Assembly: GCF_000013365.1 (NCBI RefSeq)
Contig: NC_007778.1
Location: 806,001 to 870,000 of the forward strand
Length of the DNA: 64,000 nucleotides
From: Rhodopseudomonas palustris HaA2
Lineage (GTDB): Bacteria; Pseudomonadota; Alphaproteobacteria; Rhizobiales; Xanthobacteraceae
Direction of reading: 5' to 3'
The position numbers were made by a program, and so were the translations under genes. The notes under the pieces are model-generated. The model saw only the letters and a program-made list of their open reading frames with translations, was not told the DNA's origin and did not search any database. The stretch's first letter is position 1; every line of letters begins with the position of its first letter. This document shows, in pieces, positions 30,315-39,503 of the stretch.

Positions 30315-30560
30315 ATGACGACCACCCGCATCACATCCATCAGCGTTGCCACCATCGCCGCGGCGACGTTGTTCGCCGGCTCCGCGCTGGCCAACAATCA
30401 GGCGCATCAGGGCAGTCTCGCGGAGCCGCCGTCGAACGGTTGCAGCTCCTACATGAAGGCGCCCGACGGCAGCTGGACCAAGATCCCCTGCACGGAGGCC
30501 GGCGCCAGCGCCGCCGCTTCGCGCCGCAACAGCACCCGGACGTCGGAAAAATCCGACTGA
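30315..30560 (+). CDS. Small exported protein, unknown function
   Basis: The 81-residue protein has a clear signal peptide (residues ~1-26, cleavage after ALA-N), giving a mature peptide of about 55 residues with two cysteines (NGCSSYMKAPDGSWTKIPC) that could form a disulfide in the periplasm. AGGAGG precedes the ATG at ideal spacing, so translation is likely real. Flanking genes give no functional hint. I do not recognise the family. Confidence 0.72.
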   Translation: MTTTRITSISVATIAAATLFAGSALANNQAHQGSLAEPPSNGCSSYMKAPDGSWTKIPCTEAGASAAASRRNSTRTSEKSD

Positions 30561-30594
30561 GCCGAACCTGCGCGACGCGCGGCGACCGGGCCGA

Positions 30595-31149
30595 TCAGCT
30601 CGGCTTCGCCGGCGGCTGATCCGGCCGCTTCGGCGTCGGCCGGATCAACAGCGGGAAGCCGGAAAAGAACGTATCGGAATCGATCAGTTCCGGAATGCCG
30701 AGTAGCTGCGACAGCGTGCGCGGGCCGCTCTTCGTTCCGGTGGTAGTGCCGTTGCGAGTCGACGTGGCGGACTTTGGCGCCTCCGATCCGGCCGTCACGG
30801 CGGTGTCGGTCTCGCGCTTCGCCGAAGCCCGGCCGGCGGGCTGAGCCGATGACGCAGAAGGCGAAGGTGGCTGCGGCGGTTTCGGCGCCACCACGACCCC
30901 GGCGGGCTGCGGCGCGGTCACCGGAGTCGTCGCGCGCGGCGCCGTCGCCGGCGCACCATTGGCATGACGATCGAGGATCTGCTCGACGCGCACCGCGGTG
31001 CCGAAGGGCGGCTCTATCCGCAGCGTCGTCTTGCCGCGCCCGTCCGGTCCGGATGCGAGCTCGGCGGTGTTGAAGCCTTGCGATCTGAGGTCGTCGAGCG
31101 CCGCATTGGCGCGGCCGGGATTGTCGAAGTCGCGGGTGATCTGCACCAT
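30595..31149 (-). CDS. Hypothetical protein with proline/alanine-rich linker
   Basis: The 184-residue protein has an N-terminal globular part (residues ~1-55, MVQITRDFDNPGRANAALDD..., an SPOR/anti-toxin-sized alpha/beta segment predicted from composition), a disordered Pro/Ala/Ser/Thr-rich middle (about 65-140) and a short C-terminal segment ending in a Pro/Lys tail. The start at 31149 is preceded by AAGG; a GTG six bases upstream is also possible. Codon usage matches neighbouring genes. Function not recognised. Confidence 0.6.
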   Translation of the reverse strand: MVQITRDFDNPGRANAALDDLRSQGFNTAELASGPDGRGKTTLRIEPPFGTAVRVEQILDRHANGAPATAPRATTPVTAPQPAGVVVAPKPPQPPSPSASSAQPAGRASAKRETDTAVTAGSEAPKSATSTRNGTTTGTKSGPRTLSQLLGIPELIDSDTFFSGFPLLIRPTPKRPDQPPAKPS

Positions 31150-31310
31150 CTTCACTACCTTGGATCGGGGATCGTCGGCGGGAAGAACAACGCGCTAGGC
31201 GGGTCGTTCCGCGGCGGAGCCGGTTCCGTCGCGGGAATGACGCCGCAGGGCTTTGCCGCTGTCGTTTGCGGATGGAGCAATCGAGGCCCGGTCACCGCAT
31301 CCGCCGCCCG

Positions 31311-31523
31311 TCAGGCGCAGAGGTCCGGACCGCAGCGGCCGCAGCCGCCGGCGCCGTCGCACATCGGGACCTCCGGGCCGGCCTTGGCGGGCCGGGCGAT
31401 CAGCGACAATTGCTGATCGAGATCGGTGCTTGCGCAGGTCGGGCAGCTCGCCGTCTCGTTGGCGTAGAGCAACGTCTCGAAGCGGTGGCCGCATTTGTTG
31501 CAGACATAACCGTAGATCGGCAT
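31311..31523 (-). CDS. FmdB-family zinc-ribbon protein
   Basis: The 70-residue protein starts MPIYGYVCNKCGHRFE with the FmdB/CxxC_CxxC ribbon (CNKC ... CPTC) at residues ~8-35, a putative regulator or small metal-binding protein family. The C-terminus is unusually cysteine-rich (MCDGAGGCGRCGPDLC), which may hold a second metal site. It appears to be a single-gene unit. Confidence 0.85.
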   Translation of the reverse strand: MPIYGYVCNKCGHRFETLLYANETASCPTCASTDLDQQLSLIARPAKAGPEVPMCDGAGGCGRCGPDLCA

Positions 31524-31667
31524 GACATGATCCTGATCGGAACTGCGGACGAATAGGCGCCGCACATCAACCGGGGATCGCGACTTGCCGCATTGCGCCA
31601 GATCAGTTCGGCGCTGAGAAATCCGGCACCGCAAACATCGCGTCCCGACGCGCCGACCCGGCGCGCA

Positions 31668-32126
31668 TCAGCCGCCTGCCGGCAGCCAGACCGGGCGCAC
31701 GCCGGTATCGGCCGCCAGCGCGACGACGATCGCCCGGCGCGGGACGCGGCGCGGCCAGCGCAGCAGATGGCTGCGGCAGGTTGCGCAATCGCTGGCGCCG
31801 AAGCCGTCGATCGGGACGGGCAGATCATCCAGCCGGCGCAGCAGCGCGCATTCATCGCCCTGCGGCACCGCCCATGCGCCCAGCACCTCGCCGGCAGTGG
31901 TCAACTGATCGACATGCCAGCGGATCGATTTGTGTTTGCGGAAGTGCCGGCCGAGCCGCGCACGCAAGCCGCCGGGGCCATAGGCGGAGCCGAAATACAG
32001 ATAGCGCCCGGGACGCAGCAGGATCGGCGCGGCCTTGCCGAGTCGGATCTCCAGCGGCGACGCGATCGCGATCGCCACCACATAGGCGCCTCGGCTGTTC
32101 GGGCACTGGGCGAGTTGCGGCGGCAT
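31668..32126 (-). CDS. DUF123 / GIY-YIG-like nuclease-domain protein
   Basis: The 152-residue protein matches the DUF123 family (GIY-YIG-like): RPGRYLYFGSAYGPGGLRARLGRHFR followed by KSIRWHVDQLT and a C-terminal DCATCRSHLLRW. Archaeal and bacterial members are described as endonuclease-like or as fused to endonuclease III; the exact substrate here is unknown. Start at 32126 gives the conserved N-terminus (MPPQLAQCPNSRGAYV). Confidence 0.82.
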   Translation of the reverse strand: MPPQLAQCPNSRGAYVVAIAIASPLEIRLGKAAPILLRPGRYLYFGSAYGPGGLRARLGRHFRKHKSIRWHVDQLTTAGEVLGAWAVPQGDECALLRRLDDLPVPIDGFGASDCATCRSHLLRWPRRVPRRAIVVALAADTGVRPVWLPAGG

Positions 32127-32188
32127 TGCCGGATTGTGGCACGTCGGCCGCGCGGCCGATACGCGATCGATCAAACCGGGGCGGTGCG

Positions 32189-32383
32189 TCAGTGCCGGGT
32201 CGGGACCTGGCTCAGCAGCATCCGCTTGATCTTGGCGCGCGCATGCATCTCGCTGGCGGATTTCATCACCAGCCCCTTCGGCCCGCCGGACAGGGCAGCG
32301 GCCTGCGCCCATTCGACGGCGGCGAGAACCTCGAGTTCATCGGGGGACAGGTCGCGAAAATGTCCCGCGTCTTGTGGCTTCAT
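32189..32383 (-). CDS. Small hypothetical protein
   Basis: The 64-residue, mostly helical, soluble protein (MKPQDAGHFRDLSPDELEVL...) has a good Shine-Dalgarno (GAGGAAG) in front of its ATG. It has a basic C-terminal part (ARAKIKRMLL). No signal peptide or membrane segment. It lies 62 bases upstream of the DUF123 gene on the same strand, possibly co-transcribed. Function unknown. Confidence 0.6.
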   Translation of the reverse strand: MKPQDAGHFRDLSPDELEVLAAVEWAQAAALSGGPKGLVMKSASEMHARAKIKRMLLSQVPTRH

Positions 32384-32579
32384 GAGGCTTCCTCGATGTT
32401 CGCCCGGGGCTGCAGCTCCGTGGCTGTTGTGAGCCGAGCTTACTGCGAAGCCGCCGTGACGCAACCGGGATCGCGCCCTGTCCGATCCGGATTCGGCACG
32501 AAGGTATTGACGCTTCCCCGCCGGTGGCGGCAGGCTACCGGGGCGGTGTGCCCGCCCCGTGTCTCGAACGCTGACTCTC

Positions 32580-33605
32580 ATGCGCCATTATCGCGCGCCG
32601 TGGTGGCTGCCCGGCGGCCATCTGCAAACGATCTGGCCGGCGCTGGCCGCGCGGCCGCGGCCGGCCGAGGCGCTGCGGCTCGACCGCGAACGCTGGCGCG
32701 CGCCGGACGGTGATTTCATCGACGTCGATCATCTGCCGGGCGGCGCCGGCGCGCCGTGGCTGGTGCTGTTTCACGGCCTCGAAGGCTCGTCGTCGAGCCG
32801 CTACGCGATCGCCTTCGCGCAGGCGGCCCAGGCGCGCGGCTGGCGCTTCAGCATTCCGCATTTCCGCGGCTGCTCGGGCGAGATCAATCTGGCGCCGCGC
32901 TCCTATCACTCCGGCGATTTCGAGGAGATCGGCTGGATGCTGGGCCAGATCCGCGCGCGCGCCGACGCGCCGGTGTTCGCCGCCGGCGTGTCGCTCGGCG
33001 GCAACGCGCTGCTGCGCTGGACCGAGGAAGCCGGCGAGGGCGCGGCGCAAACCGTGCGCGCGGTGGCGGCGGTGTCGGCGCCGCTCGATCTGATCGCGGC
33101 GGGGGAAGCGATCGATCGGGGGCTGAACCGGCAGATCTACACCCGCAACTTCCTGCGCACCATGAAGCCGCGCGCGCTGGCGAAATGGGCGCAGCATCCC
33201 GGCCTGTTCGACCGCGACAGGCTTGAAGCCGCCACCACGCTGCGCGCCTTCGACGACGCCTTCACGGCGCCGCTGCACGGCTTTGCCGACGTCGACGATT
33301 ACTGGACGCGGGCCTCGGCGCGGCCGCATCTGCACCGGATCCGCGTGCCGGCGCTGGTGCTGAATGCGCGCAACGATCCGTTCGTGCCGGGCGCCTCGCT
33401 GCCGGCGGCGCATCAGGTCGGCGACCATGTCACGCTGTGGCAGCCCGACGACGGCGGCCATGTCGGCTTCGCCGCGGCGCCGTTCCCGGGGCATGTGCAC
33501 ACGATGCCGGAGGCGGTGTGCGACTGGCTCGGCGCGCTCGGCGAACCGCCGCCGGATCGCTCGCTTCAGAGCGTTTTCGAGCGAAGTGGATACCGGTTCG
33601 CGTGA
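32580..33605 (+). CDS. YheT-family alpha/beta hydrolase
   Basis: The 341-residue hydrolase has the family N-terminus WWLPGGHLQTIWPAL, the oxyanion region LVLFHGLEGSSSS, the nucleophile elbow GVSLGGN, the acid in NARNDPFVPG and the catalytic His in DGGHVGF. Members are carboxylesterase-like with unknown natural substrates. GTG at 32559 is an alternative start. The last ~12 residues (SLQSVFERSGYRFA) and the stop codon are supplied by an interspersed repeat. Confidence 0.86.
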   Translation: MRHYRAPWWLPGGHLQTIWPALAARPRPAEALRLDRERWRAPDGDFIDVDHLPGGAGAPWLVLFHGLEGSSSSRYAIAFAQAAQARGWRFSIPHFRGCSGEINLAPRSYHSGDFEEIGWMLGQIRARADAPVFAAGVSLGGNALLRWTEEAGEGAAQTVRAVAAVSAPLDLIAAGEAIDRGLNRQIYTRNFLRTMKPRALAKWAQHPGLFDRDRLEAATTLRAFDDAFTAPLHGFADVDDYWTRASARPHLHRIRVPALVLNARNDPFVPGASLPAAHQVGDHVTLWQPDDGGHVGFAAAPFPGHVHTMPEAVCDWLGALGEPPPDRSLQSVFERSGYRFA

Positions 33606-33668
33606 AGAAAACGCGTCAAATCGAGAATCCAGAGCTCCGGTTCTGATTTTATCGGAACCGGGCTCTAG
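33568..33668. repeat. Interspersed palindromic repeat, family C, overlapping two gene ends
   Basis: A 101-base element starting AGAGCGTTTTCGAGCGAAG and ending in CTCTAG. It contains two stem-loops: GCGTTTTC / GAAAACGC (33571-33613) and AGAGCTCCGGTTC / GAACCGGGCTCT (33629-33667). This is recognisably the type of repeat scattered in Rhizobiales genomes. It encodes the tail of the YheT gene and provides the TAG of the convergent gene at 33665. Confidence 0.82.
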
Positions 33669-34036
33669 AACGGAATGCGCGCGATGCCGCCGAGGTCGGA
33701 CGCGGGATCGAGCGGACTGCGATCGAGCGGCCGATTGTTGTTGTCGCGGGCGAACGAATAGCCGGGCGGGAACGCATAGTCGCTGAACTTGCGGTCACCG
33801 GGCAGCACTTCCGTGCCGCCGTCGAGCCACGATCGCTTGGTCACGTACACCCGCGTGCGCGGTCCCGACTGATGCGTTCGGTTCGGGCCGTCACGTCCGT
33901 AGTCGTACACGGACGAGGACGCATGTGGTCGGCGCTCCGCGGCGGGGCTGCTGTCGAGCGCGCCCAGCGACATCATCATGGCGAAAACCGCGGCCGAAAT
34001 CCTGCTCGTCCTCGTCGTCCTATTCATCGCGTCCAT
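33665..34036 (-). CDS. Exported hypothetical protein
   Basis: The 123-residue protein begins with a basic region and hydrophobic core (MDAMNRTTRTSRISAAVFAMMMSLGA), consistent with a signal peptide cleaved near residue 32. The mature part is polar with motifs VYVTKRSWLDGGTEVLPGDRKFSDYAFPPG and no Cys, so it could be a periplasmic protein. ATG at 34027 is an alternative start. The stop lies at the edge of the family C repeat. Family not recognised. Confidence 0.68.
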   Translation of the reverse strand: MDAMNRTTRTSRISAAVFAMMMSLGALDSSPAAERRPHASSSVYDYGRDGPNRTHQSGPRTRVYVTKRSWLDGGTEVLPGDRKFSDYAFPPGYSFARDNNNRPLDRSPLDPASDLGGIARIPF

Positions 34037-34298
34037 CCACCGGTGAAGGGTTCATCAGTCGCCCATCGCACCGGCCGGCACAGAAGTAAATCGCGCGAAC
34101 ATGTCGGAAGATTGCCGTGATGAGCCCGGCGACGGCCCGATGTCGTCGTTTCGCGCCTCTACGGCGCAGAACTCGCGCCGATAGAGCCCGAACCACGAAT
34201 ATGATTCTCAATTCTCAGCAACGATTGCGAAATCCGGAGGCCATACCGCCGCCACGCCGATCGCATCATCAGAACACTGGTAGATCACGAGGTCGGGA

Positions 34299-36821
34299 AT
34301 GATACGTCGGTGGGGCACGACAATTGCCAAGTTACTCTTCGCGGCGACGCTGCTGGCGTCGGACGTGACTTCGATGGCGGGCGTGGCTGCCGCGCAGGTC
34401 GCATCCAGCGCCTCCGCGAGCATCGTCGTCGAGGGTAATCGTCGTGTCGAGGCCGACACCATCCGCTCCTATTTCAAGCCGGGCCCCGACGGCCGTCTCG
34501 ACCCGTCGGCGCTCGACGACGGGCTGAAGGGCCTGATCGCGACCGGCCTGTTTCAGGACGTCAAGATCAACGGCGCCGGAGGCCGTCTGGTGGTGGCCGT
34601 GGTCGAGAATCCGGTGATCGGTCGGGTCGTGTTCGAGGGCAACAAGAAGATCAAGGACGAACAGCTTTCAGCCGAGCTGCAGTCCAGGCCGCGCGGCGCG
34701 TTGTCGCGAGCGGTGGTGCAGTCGGACACGCTGCGGATCGCCGAGATCTATCGACGTTCGGGTCGCTACGACGTTCGCGTCACGCCGGAAGTGATCGACC
34801 GGCCGAACGGTCGCGTCGACCTGGTGTTTCGCGTCGAAGAGGGCGCGAAGACCGGCGTCAAGTCGATCGAGTTCGTCGGCAACGTCGCGTTTTCGGCGTC
34901 GCGGCTGAGGGACGTGATCCGGACCCGGGAAACCAACTTCCTGAGCTTTCTCGCCAGTAACGACATCTACGATCCGGATCGGGTGGAAGCCGATCGCGAC
35001 CTGATTCGGCGGTTCTATCTCAAGAACGGCTTCGCGGACGCGCAGGTGGTGGCCGCGCTGACCGAATTCGATCCCGACAAGAAGGGCTTCCTCATCACCT
35101 TCAAGATCGAGGAAGGGCAGCAGTACCGGATCGGGTCGGTCGATTTCCGCGCCAATATCCCGGGCTTCGACCCGAACTGGCTGCGCAGCTATTCCCGCGT
35201 CAAGGCCGGGGCGCTCTACAACGTCGAACTGCTGGAAAAATCCGTCGAGGAAATGCAGATCGAGGCCTCGCGCCGCGGATTTTCCTTCGCGGTGGTGAAG
35301 CCCAGCGGCGACCGCAACTTCGACTCGCACACCGTGTCGGTCACTTTCAACGCCGATGAGGGCGCGCGCATCTACATCGAGCGGATCGAGATCCGCGGCA
35401 ATACGCGGACGCGCGACTACGTGCTCCGGCGCGAGTTCGATGTCGCCGAAGGCGACGCCTACAACCGCGCGCTGGTGGACCGCGCCGAGCGGCGCCTGAA
35501 GAACCTGGATTTCTTCAAGTCGGTGAAGATCGTCACGGAGCCGGGGTCGTCGACCGACCGCGTCATCCTCGCCGTCGAGGTCGAGGAAAAGTCGACCGGC
35601 GATTTCTCGGTCTCGGGCGGCTATTCGACCAGCGACGGCGCACTGGGCGAGGTGTCGGTCTCCGAACGCAACCTGATGGGGCGCGGTCTGTTTGGGAAGG
35701 TGTCGGTGTCCTACGGGCAGTATTCGCGGGGCGCGTCGCTGTCGATCGTCGAGCCGTATCTGTTCGACTACCGGCTCGCGCTGGGGCTGGACCTCTACTA
35801 CAAGCAGCAACTTCAGAACAGCTACACCAGCTACGATATGACGACGCTGGGGTTCTCGCCCCGTCTCGGCATCGCGTTGCGCGAGGATTTGTCGCTGCAG
35901 TTGCGATACTCGCTGTATCAACAAAAGGTGACGCTGTCGGACGCCTACAACAATTGCAACAACAACGCCGCGAACACCTCCCTCTCTTACAATCCGACCC
36001 CGGCCTACATCAAGGAAGTGCTGGGGGGCGTCGACCCGACCAATGCGAGCGGTTCATCGTATTACGGCTACGGCTGCTACGCCGACGGCGAAACCAGCCT
36101 GCCGGTCCGCAAGGAGCTGGCCGACGGCGCCAAAATCACTTCGTCGATCGGCTACACGCTCAATTACAATACGCTGGACAATACCAAGAATCCGACCGAC
36201 GGGCTTCTTCTCGACTTGCGCCAGGACTTCGCCGGCGTCGGCGGCGACGTGACCTACTTGAAGACCGTGGGCGACGCGAAATACTACACGCCGCTGGTCG
36301 CCGAAATCGTCGGCCTGATCCACCTGCAAGGCGGCGTGCTCAGCAAGCTCGGCAACAACGAGATCAGGATGCTGGATCATTTCCAGATGGGCGCGAACCT
36401 GGTGCGCGGCTTTGCGACGAACGGCATCGGACCGCGCGACATCAGTTACTGGAGCATGAGTGAATCGGGCGATTCGCTGGGCGGCACGAAATATTGGGGC
36501 GCGTCGTTCGAATTGCAGATGCCGTTCTGGTTCCTTCCCAAAGAGGTCGGGTTGAAGGGCGCGGTGTACGCCGACGCGGGATCGTTGTGGGGCTATCAGG
36601 GCCCGACCTCGTGGGCCGCGACCGGCGAAGTGAATTCGTCCGCCTGCCCGCATTGCGGACTGCAATATGACGACAGCAAGATCGTCCGCAGCTCGGTCGG
36701 TGTCGGATTGATCTGGGCGTCGCCGTTCGGCCCGTTGAGGTTCGACTACGCCATCCCACTGTCGAAAGGCAAATACGACACCGTGCAGGAGTTCAAATTC
36801 GGCGGCGGAACGTCGTTCTAA
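34299..36821 (+). CDS. bamA: Outer membrane protein assembly factor BamA (stand-alone paralogue)
   Basis: The 840-residue protein has a signal peptide (about 1-32), five POTRA domains (from SIVVEGNRRVEADTIRSYF to about residue 420) and a 16-strand beta-barrel ending in the C-terminal aromatic strand FKFGGGTSF. Signature pieces are VRGF in the barrel region and FWFLPKEVGLKGAVYADAGSLW. It would fold and insert outer-membrane proteins. It stands alone here rather than in the usual rseP-bamA-skp/lpxD-fabZ-lpxA cluster, so it may be a second paralogue. GAGG precedes the start. Its TAA is followed directly by a family B repeat. Confidence 0.93.
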   Translation: MIRRWGTTIAKLLFAATLLASDVTSMAGVAAAQVASSASASIVVEGNRRVEADTIRSYFKPGPDGRLDPSALDDGLKGLIATGLFQDVKINGAGGRLVVAVVENPVIGRVVFEGNKKIKDEQLSAELQSRPRGALSRAVVQSDTLRIAEIYRRSGRYDVRVTPEVIDRPNGRVDLVFRVEEGAKTGVKSIEFVGNVAFSASRLRDVIRTRETNFLSFLASNDIYDPDRVEADRDLIRRFYLKNGFADAQVVAALTEFDPDKKGFLITFKIEEGQQYRIGSVDFRANIPGFDPNWLRSYSRVKAGALYNVELLEKSVEEMQIEASRRGFSFAVVKPSGDRNFDSHTVSVTFNADEGARIYIERIEIRGNTRTRDYVLRREFDVAEGDAYNRALVDRAERRLKNLDFFKSVKIVTEPGSSTDRVILAVEVEEKSTGDFSVSGGYSTSDGALGEVSVSERNLMGRGLFGKVSVSYGQYSRGASLSIVEPYLFDYRLALGLDLYYKQQLQNSYTSYDMTTLGFSPRLGIALREDLSLQLRYSLYQQKVTLSDAYNNCNNNAANTSLSYNPTPAYIKEVLGGVDPTNASGSSYYGYGCYADGETSLPVRKELADGAKITSSIGYTLNYNTLDNTKNPTDGLLLDLRQDFAGVGGDVTYLKTVGDAKYYTPLVAEIVGLIHLQGGVLSKLGNNEIRMLDHFQMGANLVRGFATNGIGPRDISYWSMSESGDSLGGTKYWGASFELQMPFWFLPKEVGLKGAVYADAGSLWGYQGPTSWAATGEVNSSACPHCGLQYDDSKIVRSSVGVGLIWASPFGPLRFDYAIPLSKGKYDTVQEFKFGGGTSF

Positions 36822-37046
36822 GAGCGCGTCATCGAATGACTGAAGCAACGCGGCATTCTCGCGTGCGGAGTCGTCATCCTGAGAGCCTGCCCCGGACTTG
36901 ATCCGGGGTGCGAGCGCAGCGAGCCTCGAAGGATGCGGCCAAGGCGCTTGCGGCTCATCCTTCGAGGCCCGCAGCGCCGCGCATGGCGCGGCCCAGCGGG
37001 CACCTCAGGATGACGGCGGTGATTCCATCGAACCCGAGCTGCTCTA
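36819..37046. repeat. Palindromic repeat, family B (copy 2, long form) downstream of bamA
   Basis: The element begins at the bamA stop (TAAGAGCGCGTC) and ends ...GAGCTGCTCTA. The inner 36873-37014 segment is bounded by GTCATCCTGAG / CCTCAGGATGAC. Compared with the copy at 56922 it carries an extra ~25-base hairpin (CCCCGGACTTGATCCGGGG). The rest of the 339-base gap to the next gene holds nothing I can identify. Confidence 0.85.
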
Positions 37047-37160
37047 AGCCCGTGAGCGGGCGAGGGGGCGGGCTGTGCCCTGCCGCCTCGGCCCGCCATT
37101 GCGGCGCCGGGATCGCGAGCGCGCTGCGTCCGCTCGCGTGCAACGCCGAAATTGGACGCG

Positions 37161-38378
37161 CTACTCCTTGGCGGCGTCGGTGATGATGTCGCCGAAGCGT
37201 TCCCATTTCTCGCCGTCGAACGTCGCCATCTGGAACTGCTTGTTGACCCGATAGTCGGTCGGCGTGGTGGTGACGCTGATGCCGGGCAGCAGCATGTCGA
37301 GCGGCACCTTGGTCATGTGGCTCGCCTGGTACATCACGTTGTCGCGGGTGAGCGTGTCGCCGCACTGCTTCAGCACATGCACCAGCAACTGGGCGGTGAT
37401 GTAGCCGTAGACGTTGAAGCTCGAATTGCGGTCGCCCTCGGGATAGTATTTCGCCATGAAGTCGAGATAGCGCCGGTTGCCGGGATCGTTCGCCCATTGC
37501 GGATCGTCCGGCTCCTTGACGTAGCCGACGCTGATCACGCCCTTGGAGGCGTCCAGCCCGGCCGGCTTCAGCACCGCGCCGATCGAGCCGGCATTGATGT
37601 CGATGATGTGCACCGGTTTCCAGCCGATCTCGGCGAGCTTCTTGATCGCCTGCGCGGCCTGCTTCGGCGTCGCGGCGCTGAACAGCAGGTCGGCGCCGGA
37701 ATCCCGGATCTTGAGGATCTGCGAATCGATCGTCGGTTCGCTCAGCTCGTAGGATGCCTCGGCGACGATCATCTGCGCCGCCTTGTCGCCGAGCCCGGCC
37801 TTGATGCCCGCCAGATAATCCTTACCGAGGTCGTCGTTCTGCCACAGCACGCCGACCTTGGCGTTCGGATGCTTCGCCAGGATGAACTGGCCGTAGATCC
37901 GACCCTCGACGAAGTAGCTCGGGTTGAAGCCCATCGTCCACGGGAAATTCTTCGGATCGGTGAACCGCGCCGCACCGGTGGCGGCGAACAGTTGCGGCAC
38001 CTTCTTGCCGTTGAGATATCTCAGCACCGCCGCGTTCGGCGCGGTGCCGATGATCTGGAAGGTCAGCAGCACCTCGTCGCCTTCCACCAGCTTGCGAACC
38101 TGCTCCACCGTCTTCGGCGGCGAATAGGCGTCGTCGTACTGAATGAGGTCGATCTTGCGGCCGTTGATGCCGCCCTGCTCGTTGATCATCCGCATATAGG
38201 CGGCCTGGGTCTTGGCGATCGACGAATAGGCCGAGGCCGGGCCCGACAGCGGCGCGGTCTGGCCGACCTTGATCGCGGTGTCGCTGGCGCCGGTATCGTA
38301 TTTCTTCTGGGCATGCGCGGCCGGGGCCGACAATGCGATGGCCGCCGCGGCGGCGAGCCCGACGAGTCGTTTCCTCAT
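37161..38378 (-). CDS. ABC-type branched-chain amino acid/aromatic substrate-binding protein
   Basis: The 405-residue exported protein has a signal peptide (residues 1-23, AHAQ) and a type I periplasmic binding fold of the LivJ/Peripla_BP_6 group: IKVGQTAPLSGPASAYSSIAK and NEQGGINGRKIDLIQYDD are characteristic. Ligands for this group include branched-chain amino acids, amides and aromatic acids; the actual one is unknown. No permease or ATPase genes are adjacent, so it is an orphan receptor in this window. It lies 72 bases downstream of a TTT-type receptor gene. Confidence 0.9.
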   Translation of the reverse strand: MRKRLVGLAAAAAIALSAPAAHAQKKYDTGASDTAIKVGQTAPLSGPASAYSSIAKTQAAYMRMINEQGGINGRKIDLIQYDDAYSPPKTVEQVRKLVEGDEVLLTFQIIGTAPNAAVLRYLNGKKVPQLFAATGAARFTDPKNFPWTMGFNPSYFVEGRIYGQFILAKHPNAKVGVLWQNDDLGKDYLAGIKAGLGDKAAQMIVAEASYELSEPTIDSQILKIRDSGADLLFSAATPKQAAQAIKKLAEIGWKPVHIIDINAGSIGAVLKPAGLDASKGVISVGYVKEPDDPQWANDPGNRRYLDFMAKYYPEGDRNSSFNVYGYITAQLLVHVLKQCGDTLTRDNVMYQASHMTKVPLDMLLPGISVTTTPTDYRVNKQFQMATFDGEKWERFGDIITDAAKE

Positions 38379-38450
38379 GGTGTTCCTCTTTGTTGCTTCT
38401 TGGTTTGTTTGTTGAGTCGTAACCGACCGCCGGGCACGACCCGGCCGGCG

Positions 38451-39428
38451 CTATGGTTGTCCCTTCAGGCCCGCGTCCTCGATCAGCTTGCTCCATTTGC
38501 GGGTTTCGTCGTCGATGAAGGTCGCGAAGTCGGCGCCGCTGCGGCCGTGGGCTTCGAGCCCCTGGGCGAGCAGCTTCTGCGTCACGGTCGCGTCCTGCAG
38601 CGCGCGCAGCACCGTGCTCTCCAGCTTGGCGACGATCGGCGCCGGCGTGGCGGCCGGCGCCATGAAGCCGTACCAGCCGGCGGCGACGATCTGCGGGAAG
38701 CCCAGCTCGACCAGCGTCGGCGCGTCCGGATAGATCGTGCTGCGCTCCGCCGAGGCGACGCCGAGCACGCGGAAATTGCCGGCCTTGATGTGCGGCAGCG
38801 CGGTGCTGATCGCCGTGAAGGTGGCGTCGACGCGGCCGGCGAGCAGCTCGGTATAGGCCGCGGAATCGCCGCGGAACGGGATGTTGAGGCCCTTGACGCC
38901 GGCGGTCCTGAACAGCAATTCGGCGGCGAGATGCGGCTGCGAGCCGGGGCCCGGCGAGCCGAAGGTCAGGCCGTCCTTCTTGGCCTTGCCGTAGGCGATC
39001 AGCTCGGGCAGCGTGGTGTAGTCGGATTTGGCGTTGATGATCAGGAAGATCGGTGCGACCACCGCCATCGCCACCGGGCGCAGCTCGCTGCGCGCGTAGT
39101 TCAGCTTGCCGAACAGCGCCTCGGCGGTGGCGTAGGGCGCGGCGGCGTAGAGGAACGTGTAGCCGTCGGGCGCGGCGTGCGCCACCGTCTCGTTGGCGAT
39201 GCGGGTGCCGGCGCCGGGCTTGTTCTCGACCATGAACTGCTGCTTGAGGTCGCGTTCGAAGTACTCGTTGAAGATACGCAGCGAGATGTCGTTGGCGCCG
39301 CCGGCGCCATAGGGCGAAATCATCCGGACGATCCGCGTCGGCCACTCGTCGGCGGCGAAAGCGGAGCGCTTCGGCGTTGCGGCGAGTGCCGCGGCCGAGG
39401 CGAGCAGGGAGCGGCGGGTCAAGATCAT
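38451..39428 (-). CDS. Tripartite tricarboxylate transporter receptor (Bug/TctC family)
   Basis: The 325-residue protein has a Tat-like N-terminus (LTRRSLLASAAALAA) and the Bug-family fold: RIVRMISPYGAGGANDIS, VENKPGAGTRIANETVAHA, GLTFGSPGPGSQPHLAAELL and FRGDSAAYTELLAGRVD. Such receptors bind carboxylates or other small ligands and usually work with TctAB membrane proteins, which are absent here. Together with the next ABC-type receptor and the IclR regulator it may form a local substrate-sensing or uptake unit. Confidence 0.9.
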   Translation of the reverse strand: MILTRRSLLASAAALAATPKRSAFAADEWPTRIVRMISPYGAGGANDISLRIFNEYFERDLKQQFMVENKPGAGTRIANETVAHAAPDGYTFLYAAAPYATAEALFGKLNYARSELRPVAMAVVAPIFLIINAKSDYTTLPELIAYGKAKKDGLTFGSPGPGSQPHLAAELLFRTAGVKGLNIPFRGDSAAYTELLAGRVDATFTAISTALPHIKAGNFRVLGVASAERSTIYPDAPTLVELGFPQIVAAGWYGFMAPAATPAPIVAKLESTVLRALQDATVTQKLLAQGLEAHGRSGADFATFIDDETRKWSKLIEDAGLKGQP

Positions 39429-39503
39429 GATGTCTCCTCCGTCGTTGTTCCGGTCCGCTCGTTGAGCCGGCGGACCTGTCGATGGCCGTTCAGATCGCTT
39501 CGC

